DNA from: Pseudomonadota bacterium
Lineage (GTDB): Bacteria; Pseudomonadota; Alphaproteobacteria; Rhizobiales; Hyphomicrobiaceae
NCBI GenBank assembly: GCA_023423275.1
Contig: JAFAFW010000102.1
Coordinates: 1 to 9,519 of the forward strand
DNA length: 9,519 nucleotides
Reading direction: 5' to 3'
Below, piece after piece: positions 7,445 to 9,519 of this stretch (its first letter is position 1; every line of letters starts with the position of its first letter). Below the pieces are notes generated by a model, which did no database searches, was not told where the DNA came from, and worked only from the letters and a program-made list of their open reading frames with translations. A program made the position numbers and the translations under genes.

Positions 7445-7641
7445 GATCCTTCTTCTGTTGAACGTTCGGGTGGATTGGTTTCGTGCCGGTCCTTGGGCGG
7501 ATCGCCGCTCAGCAGGACACGTGCGGCCTGCAGCAGCTCCCGCGCCTTCAGGTCGCCCTCCGGTAGCTTCGCTGCCCGCTCCATCATCAGGTGTGCGGCC
7601 AGCATCTTCCCTTCCCAGCTCATCGTATCGAGCACGCTCAT
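7441..7641 (-). CDS. Small helical protein of unknown function, operon middle gene
   Basis: A 66-residue protein that I do not recognise. The first 46 residues (from MSVLDTMSWEGKMLAAHLMM) look like two amphipathic helices; the tail is hydrophilic and rich in Pro, Glu, Arg and Ser, probably disordered. ATG 7641 is chosen because GGGAGG lies 6 bases upstream and the ATG overlaps the stop of the preceding gene as ATGA. The stop in turn overlaps the ATG of the HD-domain gene. Double overlap at both ends is strong evidence that it is real and made together with its neighbours. It may be a partner or regulator of one of them, which is inference. Confidence 0.75.
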   Translation of the reverse strand: MSVLDTMSWEGKMLAAHLMMERAAKLPEGDLKARELLQAARVLLSGDPPKDRHETNPPERSTEEGS

Positions 7642-8252
7642 GGAGGACCTCCCGGATTGGCGGCCTTGCGCCGCGCCTGCCGTGCTGTCCACTTGGCCTT
7701 GCGCATGGCGTCCTCGGTGATCACCCGGGCGATGGTCTCCACATCCAGGTCGTCATCCCAGTGACCGGAGATGCTGTCGGGTGACAGCGTGAACGACGGC
7801 AGCTTGTGGTAGGTGAGCCGCCACTTCGGATCGCCGTTCCAGGCGTAGTAGAGAATCCTCTTGATCCGCTCCCGTACCCGCAGCAGCAGCCGTTCGATCA
7901 CCGGATCGCCAAGGTCGGCCTCGCGGAAGCCAGTCAGCGGATACTCGACCCAGCCGGTGCCCTTGCGCGGTATCAGCCGCCATTGCATGCGCCCGTCGCG
8001 TTGGTAGGTGCGGCGCCCGTCAAAGATCAACGCGTGGACGTCCGACTCGCAGAGAAAGACGCGCACCTTCTGCCGCCGCAACCGGCGGCGTCGCGCCTCG
8101 CGGACCTGCAGGGTGGCTTCGGCGAGCTTGCTCCGGGTGATCCGATTGGCGTCACGCCACTGGGCCAGCGCCCGGCCCATCGCGTCGGCGACGATGTCGT
8201 GGACACCGAAGTCGAAACTGAGCTGGCGGCCATCGCCGCGTGTGCTTGTCAT
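7638..8252 (-). CDS. Unrecognised basic protein with N-terminal QLSFDF motif
   Basis: A 204-residue soluble protein that I cannot assign to a family. The N-terminus carries QLSFDF at 10-15, which resembles the short sliding-clamp-binding peptides of proteins such as Hda. A strongly basic patch lies at about 51-62 (REARRRRLRRQK). It is followed by an alpha/beta-looking core (KVRVFLCESDVHALIFDG, 62-79; WRLIPRKGTGWVEYPLTGF, 91-109) and a helix at 117-137. The C-terminus is helical and basic (RKAKWTARQARRKA). There are no signal peptide, membrane segments or obvious catalytic motif. ATG 8252 is preferred: upstream codons to ATG 8297 have markedly lower third-position GC, and a TATACT box sits where only a leaderless start at 8252 would use it. 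ATG 8297, preceded by GGAAAAG, remains possible and would add 15 residues. Its stop overlaps the next gene as ATGA, and it heads the three-gene operon. Confidence 0.75.
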   Translation of the reverse strand: MTSTRGDGRQLSFDFGVHDIVADAMGRALAQWRDANRITRSKLAEATLQVREARRRRLRRQKVRVFLCESDVHALIFDGRRTYQRDGRMQWRLIPRKGTGWVEYPLTGFREADLGDPVIERLLLRVRERIKRILYYAWNGDPKWRLTYHKLPSFTLSPDSISGHWDDDLDVETIARVITEDAMRKAKWTARQARRKAANPGGPP

Positions 8253-8263
8253 GGGATGGTTAG

Positions 8264-8269
8264 AGTATA
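8264..8269 (-). promoter_or_regulatory. Possible -10 box (TATACT) of the minus-strand operon
   Basis: On the minus strand TATACT lies 11 bases before ATG 8252, so transcription would start only a few bases before the ATG, giving a leaderless messenger. There is no ribosome site between it and the ATG. The -35 region (CTTCCT, 18 bases further upstream) is poor. Low confidence. Confidence 0.25.
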
Positions 8270-8369
8270 CGTGCTTCGCAGCCGGAAAGGAAGTCATCGG
8301 ATCACTTTTCCGCTGCGACAAGACGTGTCCGCACAGCCCTGGATCGGGCTGGACAGATCCGTGAATGTC

Positions 8370-8468
8370 ATGGCGGATACGCAAGCTGATCAGGAAGATA
8401 TTCACGCCTTCCGCATGCTGCAGCAGCAGGCCGTGGCGGCGGCAAGCGGCGCACGGAACTGTGGATGA
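8370..8468 (+). CDS. Possible 32-residue small protein
   Basis: An ATG-initiated frame encodes a hydrophilic, acidic N-terminal part (MADTQADQEDIHAFRMLQQQ) followed by an alanine-rich helix and a terminal Cys-Gly. The composition looks protein-like rather than random. There is no clear ribosome site upstream, an in-frame GTG at 8361 is an alternative start, and the frame continues open to the left through the antisense of the neighbouring gene. It lies in a gap otherwise without genes. Treat as a candidate only. Confidence 0.25.
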   Translation: MADTQADQEDIHAFRMLQQQAVAAASGARNCG

Positions 8469-8548
8469 AGATCGCCGATCTGGCCGGGCCATCAGGCCTA
8501 ACACCACTCAAGTTACGATCTCGAACGATGCCGATCGCACCGGGCGGG

Positions 8549-8572
8549 AACGGTGCCGGAGCCTACACCGTT
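8549..8572. promoter_or_regulatory. 7-bp inverted repeat, candidate operator of the RHH-like gene
   Basis: AACGGTG (8549-8555) and CACCGTT (8566-8572) are perfect inverted arms around a 10-base centre, ending 40 bases before the GTG start at 8613. Ribbon-helix-helix proteins commonly bind short dyads in their own promoters, so an autoregulatory operator is a reasonable guess. It could equally be a hairpin in the leader. The symmetry is seen directly; the role is inferred. Confidence 0.35.
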
Positions 8573-8612
8573 GAGGATCAGGTATCGGGCGGGAGATAGC
8601 AGCGGAGCGCAT

Positions 8613-8852
8613 GTGGCAAAGACGGATGGCACGGCAATGATCAACAAGCGGATCGCTTTCAAAGCCGAGATGCTGCAGGCGATTGATCTGCTGGCGCGCG
8701 AGCGCGGACTGTCGCTGCAGGACCTCGCTGACGAGGCGTTCGCCGACCTGCTGAAGAAACATCATCGTCCGGTCGGTCTGCAGGCAGCGTTGAAAGCCAG
8801 CCTTCGCACCCTGCCTGCCAACGATCAGCCGCAGACCCGCAACCGACGCTAG
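8613..8852 (+). CDS. Ribbon-helix-helix-like small protein next to ku
   Basis: A 79-residue protein (from GTG 8613: V-A-K-T-D-G-T-A-M-I-N-K-R-I-A-F). It has the layout of a ribbon-helix-helix DNA-binding domain: a short beta strand (NKRIAF), a helix (AEMLQAIDLLARERG), a turn at L-S, and a second helix (LQDLADEAFADLLKKH), followed by a basic tail. GTG 8613 is preferred because GGAG lies 5 bases upstream. Internal ATG 8637 has no good ribosome site, and the frame open to 8553 crosses the inverted repeat. It is convergent with ku, and the two stops overlap within CTAG. A role as a local transcription regulator or antitoxin-like protein is inferred; no toxin partner was found beside it. Confidence 0.7.
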   Translation: MAKTDGTAMINKRIAFKAEMLQAIDLLARERGLSLQDLADEAFADLLKKHHRPVGLQAALKASLRTLPANDQPQTRNRR

Positions 8853-9519
8853 CCGGTCTTCTTCTTCCTGGTCGCCGGTTTCTTCTTGGCCCCAGCTTCA
8901 CCTTCCAGGCTGCGCTTCAGCGCCTCCATCAGATTGACGACCTTGCCGGTACGCGTGGGTGCCGCATCTGGTGGTGCGAGGATCGCTTGGCCCTTCACCT
9001 TGGTCTGCACCAATTCCGTCAGCGCCGTTGCATAGTGATCCTCGAACTCGTCGGCCTTGAACGGACCGGCTTTGCTGTCGATCAGCTGTACTGCGAGGTC
9101 GATCATCTCCTTCGGCGGCTTCATCTCGGAGACCTTGTCGAAGAAGTTGGCCGGGTCCTTCAGCTCGTTGGCATAGCGCAGCATCTCCAGCATCAGGCCA
9201 TCCTGCAACGGCGCCACGGCCACCAGCCATTCGCGGCCGGAAATGGTGAGCTGTCCCAGCCCGACCTTGCCGGTTTTGCGCAGCGCGTCGCGGATCACGA
9301 CGTAGCCTTCCATGGCGAACTGATCGGCGGGCGTCAGGAAGTACGGCCGCTCGAAATAGCGGTAGTCAACGTCCTTGGCATCGACGAAGCGCGTCAGATC
9401 GAGCGTCTTCTTGCTTTCCAGCTTGATGGCATCGATCTCATCCGGCTCCAGGATGACGTAGGTGTCCTTGCCGGTCTCATAGCCCTTGACGATGTCGGAG
9501 TTGTCCACCTTGCCGACAC
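8849..9519 (-). CDS. ku: Ku, non-homologous end-joining protein (N-terminus outside window)
   Basis: The last 222 residues of a bacterial Ku are visible. Ku forms a homodimeric ring that threads onto broken double-stranded DNA ends and recruits the ligase LigD. Diagnostic stretches include DIVKGYETGKDTYVILEPDE, the FERPYFLTP motif and LMLEMLRYANEL. The C-terminus ends in a lysine/arginine-rich tail (AGAKKKPATRKKKTG), which in bacterial Ku proteins helps bind DNA. The frame continues open through V-G-K before V-D-N-S-D to the window edge. The GTG at 9506-9508 is therefore an internal valine, and roughly 50-70 N-terminal residues are missing. The stop codon overlaps that of the convergent RHH-like gene. 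LigD is not in the window and would be expected nearby. Confidence 0.95.
   Translation of the reverse strand, partial: VGKVDNSDIVKGYETGKDTYVILEPDEIDAIKLESKKTLDLTRFVDAKDVDYRYFERPYFLTPADQFAMEGYVVIRDALRKTGKVGLGQLTISGREWLVAVAPLQDGLMLEMLRYANELKDPANFFDKVSEMKPPKEMIDLAVQLIDSKAGPFKADEFEDHYATALTELVQTKVKGQAILAPPDAAPTRTGKVVNLMEALKRSLEGEAGAKKKPATRKKKTG

Larger units (their letters stand above)
8253..8612. other. Divergent intergenic region of 360 bp
   Basis: This region separates the minus-strand three-gene operon from the plus-strand RHH-like gene and must carry the promoters of both. It holds a possible TATACT box near the left end, a spaced repeat GGATC/GATCC (8341-8345 and 8356-8360), a palindrome TGGCCGGGCCA (8481-8491), a possible 32-codon ORF (8370-8468) and a direct repeat CGGGCGGGA (8541-8549 and 8586-8594). 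It also holds an inverted repeat at 8549-8572. No RNA gene was recognised. Confidence 0.6.

Noticed and set aside
7806..8468. 220-codon plus-strand frame
   Set aside because: Most of it is antisense to the operon-head gene, whose reality is supported by an ATGA overlap. Only its last 32 codons fall in the gap and are listed as a weak candidate.
9506..9508. GTG as a start codon of ku
   Set aside because: The frame continues open to the window edge, and the residues are internal to the Ku fold, so it is a valine codon in a truncated gene.
1..9519. CRISPR array, tRNA or rRNA genes
   Set aside because: No regularly spaced repeats and no cloverleaf or ribosomal RNA sequence were recognised on reading both strands.

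Overview
The window is high-GC DNA, probably from an alphaproteobacterium. The grounds are strongly GC-biased codon use, GTG and TTG starts, a bacterial Ku gene, and a periplasmic S1C protease whose N-terminal module recalls alphaproteobacterial secreted proteins. The genus cannot be told from the sequence. The mix of restriction genes, a resolvase, a solitary cupin and NHEJ-linked genes looks like accessory DNA, such as a genomic island or large plasmid.

Left part (1-3836, + strand): the tail of an unidentified gene overlaps by ATGA the start of a full-length type I restriction subunit HsdR. HsdR in turn overlaps by ATGA a YgjP/DUF45-type zinc metallopeptidase. This is the distal end of a type I restriction-modification operon; hsdM and hsdS are expected upstream, outside the window.

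Middle (3887-6748, - strand): three apparently unlinked genes. The first is a secreted SH3-trypsin-like serine protease, convergent with the restriction operon. The second is a small serine recombinase of the resolvase/invertase type, with several inverted repeats and TGTC motifs upstream that could include its recombination site. The third is a short exported cupin protein.

Right part (6887-9519): a tightly packed three-gene minus-strand operon with ATGA overlaps at both junctions. In transcription order it encodes an unrecognised basic protein with an N-terminal QLSFDF motif, a 66-residue helical protein, and an HD-domain hydrolase of the small alarmone hydrolase (MESH1) type. A 360-bp divergent region separates it from a plus-strand gene for a ribbon-helix-helix-like protein. 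That gene ends tail to tail with ku, the two stop codons sharing the tetranucleotide CTAG. Ku runs off the right edge, so its N-terminus is missing.

The least explained part is the operon beside ku: an alarmone-hydrolase-like enzyme is coupled to two unknown small proteins, next to a non-homologous end-joining gene and an RHH-type gene with a nearby 7-bp inverted repeat. Whether these act together is inference from proximity only.
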